From NCBI GenBank assembly GCA_002501605.1, contig DANW01000021.1, positions 1 through 62,122 of the forward strand: 62,122 bases of DNA. Direction: 5' to 3'. The notes beneath the pieces were generated by a model. It worked only from the letters and a program-made list of their open reading frames with translations. It was not told the DNA's origin and did not search any database. A program made the translations under genes and the position numbers. Shown piece by piece: positions 16,806-25,593 of this stretch. Source of the DNA: Euryarchaeota archaeon UBA28. GTDB lineage: Archaea > Thermoplasmatota > Poseidoniia > Poseidoniales > Thalassarchaeaceae. Within the stretch, counting starts at the first letter, position 1. Each line of letters opens with the position of its first letter.

Positions 16806-17598
16806 CCTCACTTCCTCCGGAGAATCGAGGCTCTCTTTTCTCCATGAATGCTGTGACTCCCTCAAGAAAATCATTGGATTGGGTTGAAGAAATCATCAAC
16901 GCCCTCTCAAATTCTAATTGGGTTTCCAAGAACGTAGATGTCGAAGCATCAATCAACTGCTTGGTTGACCTACGGCTGTTTACCGACCATCTTCCCCAAT
17001 CCTTAGCCACTTCAATGGATCTCGAAATTAGTGTTTCTGATTGAGTTACTTCATCCACTGCTCCAGCCTCTAGAGAATCGTTGGCTGACCATACCTCATT
17101 TCCGAAGAAGAACTTCCTGGCCCTTTGGCTCCCTACTAGTCTTGGCAATAGCCATGTGGTTCCTCCATCAGGAGATGCCCCTAGTGCGAAAAATGCGGCT
17201 GCTATCTTTGCTTTATCAGAACATATTCTGTAGTCAGTAGATAACGCTAGGCCGAGACCGCCCCCGGCAGCGGCCCCGTTGATTGCAGAAACAAAAACAG
17301 TATCGGAGGCCCTTATTTTTAGGATTAATGAGTGCAGTGATTTGGTCATCTCACTAACCATGTCAACAATAGTTCCCTCATTTATGGCATCGGCAAATTC
17401 GTCTACCGGCCCTCCTGCGCTGAAGAATTTTCCAGAACCCGTTAAAACCACTGATTTGCATGAAGGATCTTCCATCAATGACATCAATTTGTTCCTTATG
17501 GGGTCAAAATTTTCTGGATTGAAGGTATTCCTGGAAGCTTCTTCTGACATGTGGACAACTGCGACGCCTCCATCATGCCTTTCGACGGTAAAGGGCAT
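16798..17598 (-). CDS. enoyl-CoA isomerase/hydratase, PaaG-like (lacks canonical glutamates)
   Basis: About 266 residues of crotonase fold, with oxyanion-hole sequences FFSAGG and NGAAAGGG. The two hydratase glutamates are missing: the site after GGG is Leu-Gly, and the second position falls in FFALGASPDGG. An aspartate there (SPDGGTTWLLPRL) matches the position and context of the catalytic aspartate of PaaG and related delta-isomerases. PaaG isomerises ring-1,2-epoxyphenylacetyl-CoA to oxepin-CoA and shifts double bonds later in the pathway. That makes this gene a natural partner for the PaaA/BoxB-like oxygenase at 9080, although they are not in one operon. GTG 17616 is an alternative start. 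Confidence 0.82.
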   Translation of the reverse strand: MPFTVERHDGGVAVVHMSEEASRNTFNPENFDPIRNKLMSLMEDPSCKSVVLTGSGKFFSAGGPVDEFADAINEGTIVDMVSEMTKSLHSLILKIRASDTVFVSAINGAAAGGGLGLALSTDYRICSDKAKIAAAFFALGASPDGGTTWLLPRLVGSQRARKFFFGNEVWSANDSLEAGAVDEVTQSETLISRSIEVAKDWGRWSVNSRRSTKQLIDASTSTFLETQLEFERALMISSTQSNDFLEGVTAFMEKREPRFSGGSEDE

Positions 17599-17666
17599 AG
17601 CAACCGAAAGGGGCACTCATTATTGAACTCCATGAAGGTGATAAGTCAGACCTCAGTGGGAAGTAT

Positions 17667-19085
17667 ATGATTACGCGAGATGCCATATACATTGATGGAA
17701 AGTGGGTTCCTGCAGGGGGGGATGGAAAAATTGAGGTCATCAACCCAGCAAATGAACAAATCATTGGCTCTGTTCCAGTTGGTACGGAAGGAGATGTGAA
17801 TGCGGCCATTTCGGCAGCTAGAGCCGCATTTCCTTCGTGGTCGAAGTCTAGTATAGAGGATAGGCAGGGGTACCTGAATGCAATCTCATCTGCAATCGCT
17901 GAGAGGGGGGAAGAGATTGCTAAGCTGATTTCCTCCGAAGTTGGGACCCCAATCAATTATTCTAGGATGGCAATGGTCGGGACTCCGAGAGTTGTGGCGA
18001 AATCTTATGCTAAGATTTTAGAAACGTTTGAGTGGGAGGAAGAAGTTAGGAATTCAGTCATTGTAAAGGAGCCTATCGGAGTAGTTGGAATGATTACTCC
18101 TTGGAATTTTCCACTTCACCAGATAGTGGGAAAGGTAGCTCCGGCCCTCGCAGCAGGCTGTACAATGATATTGAAGCCATCTAAAGAAGCTCCTCTAAAT
18201 GCATTCATTCTTGCTGATATCATCGATGAGTGTGGCCTTCCCGCGGGAGTGTTCAATCTTGTATCTGGTCACGGAAGAGAAATTGGGGAGGTTATTTCCT
18301 CTCACCCTGAAGTCGATATGGTTAGTTTCACTGGGTCTACATCGGCTGGAGTTAGTGTCTCTAAAGCCGCCTCTGAAACGGTTAAGAGAGTGACTCTTGA
18401 GCTGGGAGGAAAGAGTGCTAATATCATCCTTGATGATGCAGATATCGCAAAGGCATCCAAAATGGCAATATATTCTTGTTTCAATAACTCCGGCCAAGAG
18501 TGCTCTTCTCTAAGTCGCTTGCTAGTTCCGGCTAGTCATCGAGATGAAATTGTGAAAATCATTGCGTCTACGATGGAAAGATACTCAGTTGGCGATCCTA
18601 TGGATGAATCAATCAAATGTGGACCCATGGTCTCAGAGAGTCAGCAAAAATCAGTATCAGAGTATATCTCATTGGGGATATCAGAAGGAGCTACCCTCGT
18701 TTCTGGAGGAGAGGGATTGCCAGATGGGATTAATACTGGATTTTTTGTGAAACCGACCGTTTTTGCTGATGTTACAGCAGATATGTCTATCTTCAGAGAG
18801 GAGATTTTTGGCCCAGTTCTGTCTATTAGCACATATGAGGATGAAGATGAGGCAATTTCGATGGCTAATGATTCGGAGTATGGCCTGTCTGGAGGAGTAT
18901 GGTCGGGAGATGAGGAGCGCGCCATGCGTATTGCAAAATCCATCAGGACAGGTCAAGTAAGTATTAACGGTGGAGCCTTCAATATCAGTGCTCCTTTTGG
19001 AGGTTACAAGCTCTCAGGAAATGGAAGGGAACTTGGTCGGCATGGCCTCGAGGAATTCCTAGAAATCAAAGCAATACAACTCTGA
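17667..19085 (+). CDS. NAD(P)-dependent aldehyde dehydrogenase
   Basis: 472 residues, the standard ALDH length. The oxyanion asparagine is in ITPWNFPL (about 147), the FTGSTSAG cofactor loop is near 221, the general base glutamate is in LELGGKSAN (about 245) and the nucleophilic cysteine is in SGQECSSLS (279). Cofactor-binding and oligomerisation segments are intact. It is divergent from the PaaG-like gene and convergent with another hydratase, so it probably oxidises an aldehyde produced by the CoA-linked catabolism encoded around it. The substrate cannot be assigned from sequence alone. Confidence 0.93.
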   Translation: MITRDAIYIDGKWVPAGGDGKIEVINPANEQIIGSVPVGTEGDVNAAISAARAAFPSWSKSSIEDRQGYLNAISSAIAERGEEIAKLISSEVGTPINYSRMAMVGTPRVVAKSYAKILETFEWEEEVRNSVIVKEPIGVVGMITPWNFPLHQIVGKVAPALAAGCTMILKPSKEAPLNAFILADIIDECGLPAGVFNLVSGHGREIGEVISSHPEVDMVSFTGSTSAGVSVSKAASETVKRVTLELGGKSANIILDDADIAKASKMAIYSCFNNSGQECSSLSRLLVPASHRDEIVKIIASTMERYSVGDPMDESIKCGPMVSESQQKSVSEYISLGISEGATLVSGGEGLPDGINTGFFVKPTVFADVTADMSIFREEIFGPVLSISTYEDEDEAISMANDSEYGLSGGVWSGDEERAMRIAKSIRTGQVSINGGAFNISAPFGGYKLSGNGRELGRHGLEEFLEIKAIQL

Positions 19086-19090
19086 TTGGT

Positions 19091-19927
19091 TTAATTCCCC
19101 ACCCATTCTGGATTCTTTCTCTCTAGGAAGGCTTGGACTCCGATCTCCTTGTCCTCAGTATCAAACAAGGCCACGAACTCCGATCTCTCGGTCAGGACGC
19201 CTTCACTGAACGGTAGCTCAAGTGAAGCGCGAACAGCCCTCTTAGCCACTTTGACGGTGTAAGGTGACTTTCTAGCGATATTTTGTGCCATGTCCATTGT
19301 GAAATTCTCAAGTTCATCTGGAGCCACTACCTTATTCGCAAGTCCTATTTTTAATGCCTCTTGTGCACTGACCATATCTCCGGTAATTACCATCTCCATC
19401 GCCTTTCCATAGCCAATAAGCCTGCATAGCCTCTGAGTTCCTCCTCCACCTGGAATTAATCCAAGATTGATTTCAGGCTGTCCAAAGTTCGCTCTTTCAG
19501 AAGCGATTCTTATGTCACAGGAAAGTGCTAGTTCGGTTCCCCCACCAAGTGCAAACCCATCTACCATGGCTATAGTTGGCTTTGATAGATTCCAGACAGC
19601 CTCCCATGCATTGTCTTCAAAGAATGGTCTGACATCGTCTGAGTTCTTCCCAGAAAATTCAGAAATATCTGCTCCTGCAGCAAATGCATGAGGTTTCGCC
19701 CTCTTCCCCTCTGGCGGAATAGACGGGGGCGCTCCTCTGATCACTATACATCTAATCTGATCATTAGATTCGGCCCTCAAGCACTCATTTTTGATTGATT
19801 GGTGTATTTCTGCATTTAATGCATTTAGCTTGTCGGGCCTGTTTAGAGTCCATACAGAAATCATTCCTCCGGTCGGACTTGATCCTTCAACTAACACGTC
19901 CCTGACCTTCAAAACGTCTCCTTCCAT
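19091..19927 (-). CDS. enoyl-CoA hydratase (crotonase, canonical catalytic pair)
   Basis: 278 residues. Both catalytic glutamates are in place: LGGGTELALSCD and FGQPEINLGLIPGGGGTQ. An insertion-like, Pro/Lys-rich stretch (PPSIPPEGKRAKPH, about 67-80) precedes the AAGADISEF oxyanion block. The C-terminal FLERKNPEW ending is family-typical. It should hydrate short or medium trans-2-enoyl-CoA. Its neighbour, the aldehyde dehydrogenase, ends five bases away in the opposite direction. With the genes at 8135 and 16798, this is the third crotonase in 12 kb. Confidence 0.93.
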   Translation of the reverse strand: MEGDVLKVRDVLVEGSSPTGGMISVWTLNRPDKLNALNAEIHQSIKNECLRAESNDQIRCIVIRGAPPSIPPEGKRAKPHAFAAGADISEFSGKNSDDVRPFFEDNAWEAVWNLSKPTIAMVDGFALGGGTELALSCDIRIASERANFGQPEINLGLIPGGGGTQRLCRLIGYGKAMEMVITGDMVSAQEALKIGLANKVVAPDELENFTMDMAQNIARKSPYTVKVAKRAVRASLELPFSEGVLTERSEFVALFDTEDKEIGVQAFLERKNPEWVGN

Positions 19928-19960
19928 GTACTTCGCAGACGAGTATCGGGTTTCAACGTA

Positions 19961-20890
19961 TCATTCCGTATCGCCGAAATTTGGAGGAGGAAGGGGAGGC
20001 ATTCCTGGGGGAGGCAGAGGGGGCATTCCTGGGTGAGGCATCTGAGGAGGAGTCGATAATTCTGATTTCAGATTAGCTTCGGATGTTCTTTCTTGTGAAA
20101 TTTTGTTAATTACTTCAAGAGGTTTCCTCATCATCAGGATTCTATTTTCATCGATTCTGAAGTAGGTTATTCCAAGAGGCTTTCCAGTATTGGGACTCTC
20201 GGGTTCTTCGTAAACAGTCAATCCGTGATCCTCCTCCCTAAGTATCGAGGCCAGATCTTCACCGTCCTCTGCTTCAGACCATTTTCTTGCCATTGAGGCC
20301 TTTCTCTCGGCGAGTTTCATCCTCCTTCTCCGCTCTATATCCGAGAGCATCTTCTCTCTCTTTTGCCTCCTTTGTGCAATATACCCCTCAATCTCTTCCT
20401 CTTCGTCAGAAATCGCATCCCCTTTTGCTATGTACTTCTTCGCTACATTGATACCTTCAGGAAGGGTTGATATGACGTCTTGAGTATCGGGGATGGGTGG
20501 ACTTTGAAGGGCACTGATTGCAGGGGGTTGAGCGGGAAGTGATGGGGGGGGAATCATTACCGGCAAAGGGGGAGGGGCGGGCATGTTCACCGGAAACTTA
20601 GACATTCCTCGAGTTCTTCTCATCTCGGATTTTGGTTTCACAACTTCGATATTGATTTGATCTGGACTCTCTGGCAGAGTTTTGGCTTCTTCCTCAGTTT
20701 CTATTTTTTCATCGTTTGAGGGAATTTCTAGTCTCTCTCTTCCAGTGAAAATAAGTAGAGATGCGAGTGCTAAGAGAATAGTTGCTCCCGCAACTCTCTG
20801 AATAATATTTACCTCACCCTGGAGCAAAAAAAACAGCAGGGAACCTCCGATAAGGGCCACCCAATTAATCAGTCTGGTCAGGGAAACCAT
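19961..20890 (-). CDS. membrane protein with Pro-rich and coiled-coil cytosolic tail
   Basis: 309 residues, no family recognised. Two hydrophobic segments lie near residues 8-24 and 30-48, probably a hairpin in the membrane. A long soluble tail follows: an acidic part, a proline-rich part (PAPPPLPVMIPPPSLP), a highly charged helical region with many Arg, Lys and Glu (about 170-215) that may form a coiled coil, and a C-terminal tandem repeat in which GMPPLPPP occurs twice. The repeat is visible as a direct DNA repeat near 19995-20030. Such tails often bind partner proteins. A scaffold role is possible; function unknown. Confidence 0.75.
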   Translation of the reverse strand: MVSLTRLINWVALIGGSLLFFLLQGEVNIIQRVAGATILLALASLLIFTGRERLEIPSNDEKIETEEEAKTLPESPDQINIEVVKPKSEMRRTRGMSKFPVNMPAPPPLPVMIPPPSLPAQPPAISALQSPPIPDTQDVISTLPEGINVAKKYIAKGDAISDEEEEIEGYIAQRRQKREKMLSDIERRRRMKLAERKASMARKWSEAEDGEDLASILREEDHGLTVYEEPESPNTGKPLGITYFRIDENRILMMRKPLEVINKISQERTSEANLKSELSTPPQMPHPGMPPLPPPGMPPLPPPNFGDTE

Positions 20891-20924
20891 GTCACTCGCA
20901 GGCCTGACAGGAGGGGGTATGACT

Positions 20925-21518
20925 TCACATTGACGGGGAACTGATTGCTTCAGATAACGCCTTCAATGACTTTCCTCTATGCGAAATTGATGACTTCTCT
21001 TCCCTGCTCATTTGTGCAAATGATCTGCCATCGGAGTCATCAGGAATAAAAATTGGGTCGTAGCCAAAACCTCCGGTTCCTGAAATTTTCTCTCCTATTT
21101 TTCCTCTGCAAACGCCCTCGGCGATAATTTTCCTTTCACCTAGAACCAACACAGACACGGCTCTGTACTCGCAAGCTTTCATTTTGTTCCCGCTCATCAG
21201 ACGTAGTATTCCATCAACTCCAATTTTCCTGAACACGAATGATGAATATGTACCTGGAAAACCATCCAACGAGTCGATAAATAATCCTGAGTCTTCGACA
21301 AGAATTGCACAATCAGATTTTTGTGATTCTGGAACCATTGACATTGCTTGATCAGCCTTGGAAATTGCTATTTTTTCCAAGTCATCAAATTGAGGCTCAA
21401 TCAATTCTGGGGCCTTTCCCCCGATCATCATTTGCTCAATCTCAAATCCTAATGGCTCGAGATACCTTCTCGCCTCTTCCAATTTGTTTGTGTTTGCTGT
21501 AACAAAAATAACACGCAT
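20925..21518 (-). CDS. RdgB/HAM1-type XTP/dITP pyrophosphatase
   Basis: 197 residues. It removes deaminated purine nucleotides (dITP, XTP) from the pool. The start VTANTNKLEEA is the substrate-binding T-x-N-x-x-K motif, VEDSGLFIDSL holds the conserved acid and serine, GFPGTYS follows, GGFGYDPIF and SHRGKSLKAL close the site. Full length. It is four bases downstream of the Bud32 gene on the same strand, so they are probably co-transcribed. Confidence 0.95.
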   Translation of the reverse strand: MRVIFVTANTNKLEEARRYLEPLGFEIEQMMIGGKAPELIEPQFDDLEKIAISKADQAMSMVPESQKSDCAILVEDSGLFIDSLDGFPGTYSSFVFRKIGVDGILRLMSGNKMKACEYRAVSVLVLGERKIIAEGVCRGKIGEKISGTGGFGYDPIFIPDDSDGRSFAQMSREEKSSISHRGKSLKALSEAISSPSM

Positions 21519-21522
21519 TTTA

Positions 21523-22182
21523 CTACCCCAAATACCTCACTCTATTCCTGATATCATTAAACCTAGAAATCACCGTTTCTGCGTTTGGTTTGATATCCGG
21601 GTTTGAAGCATCCCTATATCCTGAAATTACTCTTTCTATTGCTCCCTCAAAATCAGAATGGCTTGCCGACAAGCATTCATTCAATACCTGTAGATCTTGA
21701 CCAAAATGCTCTAATTCAGCCGATATTCTCGAAAGTCCAAAATCCAAAAGTGAAATTTTACGGTCTTTGTCGACCATTATGTTATGAGTCGTTAGATCCC
21801 CATGAGAGAAACCTAGCTCATGCAGGTTCCTAATTATTGAGCCTATCATTTCCAAGTCCTGGTCAGTTATTGATTTGTCTAGAAAGGAGTCAAAGATTGG
21901 CCTTCCTTCTATGCGTGTCAACACCATCCAGCTTTCCTCCAAGTCTAATTCTAGGAGCCTTGGAGCTGGGAAGCTTTTTGACTGAAGCCTTGAGAGTATC
22001 TTTGCCTCAACAGAAATCCTGCTCCTGGTGAGTCTGGAGTCCAATTCTGGATGTCTGTAGCCTCTTCTTCTCCTTGTCTTCAATACCGCTGGAATTCCCA
22101 GCCATAGTCCAGAGGTCACCCTCGCTTCCGCACCTTCATGTATAATTTCGGACTCTTCCCAATAGTCGAAATGGAGTCCGGC
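21523..22182 (-). CDS. bud32: Bud32/PRPK-type kinase of the KEOPS complex
   Basis: About 219 residues. Bud32 supports threonylcarbamoylation of tRNA A37 as the kinase-like ATPase of KEOPS. The short kinase has the HEGAEARV loop, a VLKTRRRRGYRHPELD block with the ATP-binding lysine, R-x-x-x-EA (SRISVEAKIL), the catalytic loop FSHGDLTTHNIM and LLDFGLS. This gene is stand-alone, whereas in many euryarchaea Bud32 is fused to Kae1. No Kae1 gene is in the window. The ATG at 22182 (MAGLHFDYW) is preferred over the upstream start. Confidence 0.93.
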   Translation of the reverse strand, partial: AGLHFDYWEESEIIHEGAEARVTSGLWLGIPAVLKTRRRRGYRHPELDSRLTRSRISVEAKILSRLQSKSFPAPRLLELDLEESWMVLTRIEGRPIFDSFLDKSITDQDLEMIGSIIRNLHELGFSHGDLTTHNIMVDKDRKISLLDFGLSRISAELEHFGQDLQVLNECLSASHSDFEGAIERVISGYRDASNPDIKPNAETVISRFNDIRNRVRYLG

Positions 22183-22377
22183 CATGGTTGTGGGATGACA
22201 CATACCTTGAAAGCGATTCCATCCGAGGGACTTTTGGGTTAGCGTATGCAGATGCCGAAGTCACAGTCTTCCGTCATCCACACCAAGACCTCAACTCATG
22301 TTTTAGAGAACCCCGTCAAAAAGCAAAGGACGGGATTACTGATGGAGATGCCTACCGTCCCTTCTCCGAGAGGATTC

Positions 22378-23421
22378 ATGGCGCCTAAGAGTTATACTCC
22401 TGAGGAAATTGAAACAGAGGCTATGCGACTTTTTGATGCCATAGGACAAAAAGAAAGATGGGATATGCGAATTTGTAGGGCTATATCACCTTTGACTCTG
22501 GAAATAAATGAGCTGAAAAGGGAGAAGGGGGTTTTTCTAATCGCTCATTCCTATCAGACTCCCGACATAGTATACGGAGTGGCTGATTCCGTCTCTGATA
22601 GTTACACCCTTTCAAAGGCGGCAAGGGACGCTCCACAAGAGATGATTCTTTTTTCAAGTGTTAGATTCATGGCTGAGACTGCAAAGATAGTCAGCCCCCA
22701 CAAAACGATCTTGCATCCGTCGCCAGAGGCGGGTTGTTCATTGAGTGATGGGATTTCTGCAGAGGATGTTGTAGAACTACGAAGGAAATATCCGGGCGTA
22801 CCTATAGCGTGTTACATCAACACCACTGCCTCCGTAAAGGCTGAGTGTGATGTTTGTGTCACTAGCAGCAACTATCTGCGAATATGTGAGAGATTACCTG
22901 GAGATAAGCTGATATTCGTCCCTGACAGATTTATGGGAAAGCATGTGCAGAACCACCTTCTTGGAAAGAAGGAGGTGATAATTTTTGATGGTGAGTGCGA
23001 GGTCCATGCTGAGTTCACAGGAGAGAAGGTTATTTCATGGAGAAAAAGGATGGAGTCACATGGTATAGATTTGCAGGTTCTGGCGCATCCAGAATGTGAT
23101 GCGGGGGTACTCGAGCAGAGTGATTTTGTTGGTAGTAGCGAGCTCCTGATGAGAGAGGCGATGCGCCTCGCCTCTGAGGGAAAGCCAGACATTATGCTGA
23201 TAACCGAATGTGGTACAGCCGAGAGGGTTCTTGCAGAGAGTGAGGATGAAATCAACCTACTAGGGGCGTGTGTCATGTGTAGGCATATGAAGAGGACTCA
23301 ATTAGAGGACATTCTCCAAGCATTGAGGAACCCTGTGCCTGAACAAATTATTGAGATCAATGATGATGTGATCCATAGAGCTAAGAGATCGTTGGATGAA
23401 ATGTTCAGACTGGCTGAATAA
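22378..23421 (+). CDS. nadA: quinolinate synthase
   Basis: About 347 residues. NadA condenses iminoaspartate with dihydroxyacetone phosphate to quinolinate using a [4Fe-4S] cluster. The three cluster cysteines are in EAGCSLSD, AHPECDAG and ACVMCRHMK, and the substrate histidine motif is LIAHSYQTPD. The ATG at 22378 follows a GAGAGGA Shine-Dalgarno-like sequence; the frame stays open upstream to 22246 with several possible starts. It is divergent from the Bud32 gene. With the NadD-like fragment at the left edge it points to de novo NAD synthesis. Confidence 0.95.
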   Translation: MAPKSYTPEEIETEAMRLFDAIGQKERWDMRICRAISPLTLEINELKREKGVFLIAHSYQTPDIVYGVADSVSDSYTLSKAARDAPQEMILFSSVRFMAETAKIVSPHKTILHPSPEAGCSLSDGISAEDVVELRRKYPGVPIACYINTTASVKAECDVCVTSSNYLRICERLPGDKLIFVPDRFMGKHVQNHLLGKKEVIIFDGECEVHAEFTGEKVISWRKRMESHGIDLQVLAHPECDAGVLEQSDFVGSSELLMREAMRLASEGKPDIMLITECGTAERVLAESEDEINLLGACVMCRHMKRTQLEDILQALRNPVPEQIIEINDDVIHRAKRSLDEMFRLAE

Positions 23422-23427
23422 CTGTGA

Positions 23428-25536
23428 TTACCTTTCACTTTGCTTCTGTCTTGCCCATGTAAAAACCAATGGAATCATAAGTACCACAGAGGTTTGTAAT
23501 AGAACTGACGAATATGGCTCGAATGTCTCCTCCATGTCGTACCAAGTCAACTCTGCCTCACCATCTATGCCGGATACAATCCAGCCAACCCCTCCCACAG
23601 TGACTTGTGGGCTGGAGTGGCTCTCTTGATCATCAAAGGTGAGTTGTCTAGTTTGGTTTGTATCCAGTTCATAGATGAATACCTGGGAAGTCTCGGACTG
23701 ATCTGGACTGGTTGTCCCTGGTTGGTATCTTGGTATCTGTAGGAAGGCGACATGGCCATGTCCTATACTAGGAGAGGAGGATTCCCAGAGAGGATTAGAA
23801 ATCAATGTCTGCATTCCTGAGACGGTATCCACGAAGACTGTCCTCTTGATCGGGCCTATGTCAACCACTGCCACAATTGATTGACCGTCAACGGATATTT
23901 CTACAACGCTCGCGTTGGAGTAATCGATATCAATCCCTGACTCATCGATTAGAAATTGGTCTTGATCTTCCTTAGCTACAACGTCCAAGTTAACAGAGGT
24001 TTCAGAGGTTGTTCCCGTCAGGAAGGAAGAGTAAACAGTAGGGCCAGCAGTATCATTTTTCAGAGACCATGCGATGGAGTTTCCAGAAACCTCCAGAGTT
24101 TCTAAATCAGCAGGTATTCCCTCAATTTCATTTATTTGTTGATTAGAGTCCATAGAAATTACCTCATCCCCAGAAAAAATTATGATAAGAGGACTTCCAT
24201 CTTGATCCTGCCCAATATCGGACATTTCGATATCAAAATCAGTATTGATAGAGTAGATTGGGGTAAAGGGGTCTATATCCGACTCGAGGTTGTACAAATC
24301 GAGTCTGGTTTCATTGTTGAGTAACAAAAATGGACCAGAAATGGAAACACTCGGTTCCTCGTACCAATTTGGCCCGGAGAGTACCACAGGGTCTCTGGAA
24401 TTTTCTACACTTATATTTAGTGCAGAAACCTCAATGTCATCCACTCCGTCCATTTGGGGGTCGACCTCGATTCCAATTAGCCAATCGTCCGATCCTGCCG
24501 CGGATGTCGGCCATTCAACACCCTCTACAGGAAAGTCCTGATGTGTCGCATCCCACAATAGAACTAGCCCTGTGGATAGTAAAAGTGCGGCGATGAATAC
24601 GCTGGTCTGCTTGCTTCCGGGTTCTTTCAAGGGGGAGAACCTCTGATTCACATAAGTCCTGAGTTCCTTCATGAAACCATTTGGATCGTCAATTAATCTT
24701 GCAAGCTTGCGTGTGAAAAGCCTCTCATCCGCTACCGTCCAAATTCCTTTGTGAGTTCTTTCGGTGACTGCGACCGAAGCAATTGCGACTAGCATTCCAC
24801 CTATGATATCTATCGCCCAATGAATTCCGAGATAGATGATTGAGAAAGCTGTGAGTGCAATGAAGACCACTAACAGTCTTCTGAACTTCATCCATCTACC
24901 ATCCTCATCCCATCTAGTCATGGTCAGCCAGATTGCGAATGGTAAGCCAATGTGTAAACTTGGCATTCCATTTGTGAATGGGTCAATCCTTGTGAACCAA
25001 TTGTGTATTTCTGGGGTGAGATCATAAGCAACAGTTTCCATTAAGGGAATATAGTCCCCAGTTACTCTTACATTGAAGAACAAGTAGAATGGGATGGCGA
25101 GAATATACACCCAGAACATCGATAGTGACACTCTATCGGCCATGTACCTATCATCGAAGTATATCGGATACACGAAGGATGCAAAAGTTACCGTCATGAA
25201 TCCCATAACGTAGAAATGGGTCAGGACAACATCAAGTATCGGAGTTCTGAATGCCTCTTGAATCCATAGCACTATGTCCCCTTCGATTGCGTAAACATAT
25301 GGGGTCATGTCGAGCTGAGTGTTTGCCATCAGGACCCTGTCCAAACCATCGAGGATATCCTTCCAAAGATATACCGAGAAAACGATTATCATATGGGCCC
25401 AGTACCTTCTGAACATATCGATGAAACCCTCGATTCTGACTTTTGTGTATGGGGGCTTGAATATGGGCATCATCGCAATACTGAGCAAAATTGCACCAGT
25501 AATCCAAGTGATGTATATCCCACTACCAACAGCCAT
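23428..25536 (-). CDS. PAP2-family membrane phosphatase/transferase fused to a beta-rich extracellular domain
   Basis: About 702 residues. The first 290 contain several transmembrane helices and the PAP2 motifs MPSLHIGLP and YLGIHWAIDIIGG, which carry the catalytic histidines and aspartate. This arrangement resembles inositolphosphotransferase (Aur1-like) and lipid phosphatase proteins. After another membrane helix (about 325-345) comes a 320-residue acidic, strand-rich domain with repeats of the form IAWSL, VAFLQIP and GWIVSG plus TRQLTFDD, resembling a TolB-like beta-propeller. A last helix and basic tail (WARQKQSER) anchor the C-terminus. The fusion suggests a lipid headgroup enzyme coupled to an external sensing or binding module. 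Confidence 0.78.
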   Translation of the reverse strand: MAVGSGIYITWITGAILLSIAMMPIFKPPYTKVRIEGFIDMFRRYWAHMIIVFSVYLWKDILDGLDRVLMANTQLDMTPYVYAIEGDIVLWIQEAFRTPILDVVLTHFYVMGFMTVTFASFVYPIYFDDRYMADRVSLSMFWVYILAIPFYLFFNVRVTGDYIPLMETVAYDLTPEIHNWFTRIDPFTNGMPSLHIGLPFAIWLTMTRWDEDGRWMKFRRLLVVFIALTAFSIIYLGIHWAIDIIGGMLVAIASVAVTERTHKGIWTVADERLFTRKLARLIDDPNGFMKELRTYVNQRFSPLKEPGSKQTSVFIAALLLSTGLVLLWDATHQDFPVEGVEWPTSAAGSDDWLIGIEVDPQMDGVDDIEVSALNISVENSRDPVVLSGPNWYEEPSVSISGPFLLLNNETRLDLYNLESDIDPFTPIYSINTDFDIEMSDIGQDQDGSPLIIIFSGDEVISMDSNQQINEIEGIPADLETLEVSGNSIAWSLKNDTAGPTVYSSFLTGTTSETSVNLDVVAKEDQDQFLIDESGIDIDYSNASVVEISVDGQSIVAVVDIGPIKRTVFVDTVSGMQTLISNPLWESSSPSIGHGHVAFLQIPRYQPGTTSPDQSETSQVFIYELDTNQTRQLTFDDQESHSSPQVTVGGVGWIVSGIDGEAELTWYDMEETFEPYSSVLLQTSVVLMIPLVFTWARQKQSER

Positions 25537-25593
25537 GTCAATATCCTCCGAGAGGCATCTTTGAAATGAATTCGACCCCAAAATTCACACTTT

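Noticed and set aside
8135..19927. Three crotonases as recent duplicates
   Set aside because: Their active-site blocks and lengths differ strongly, so they are old paralogues rather than a local duplication.
19990..20040. Tandem DNA repeat in the Pro-rich gene as a possible mobile or CRISPR-like element
   Set aside because: It is two imperfect copies coding for GMPPLPPP and lies in frame; no spacers or repeat array.
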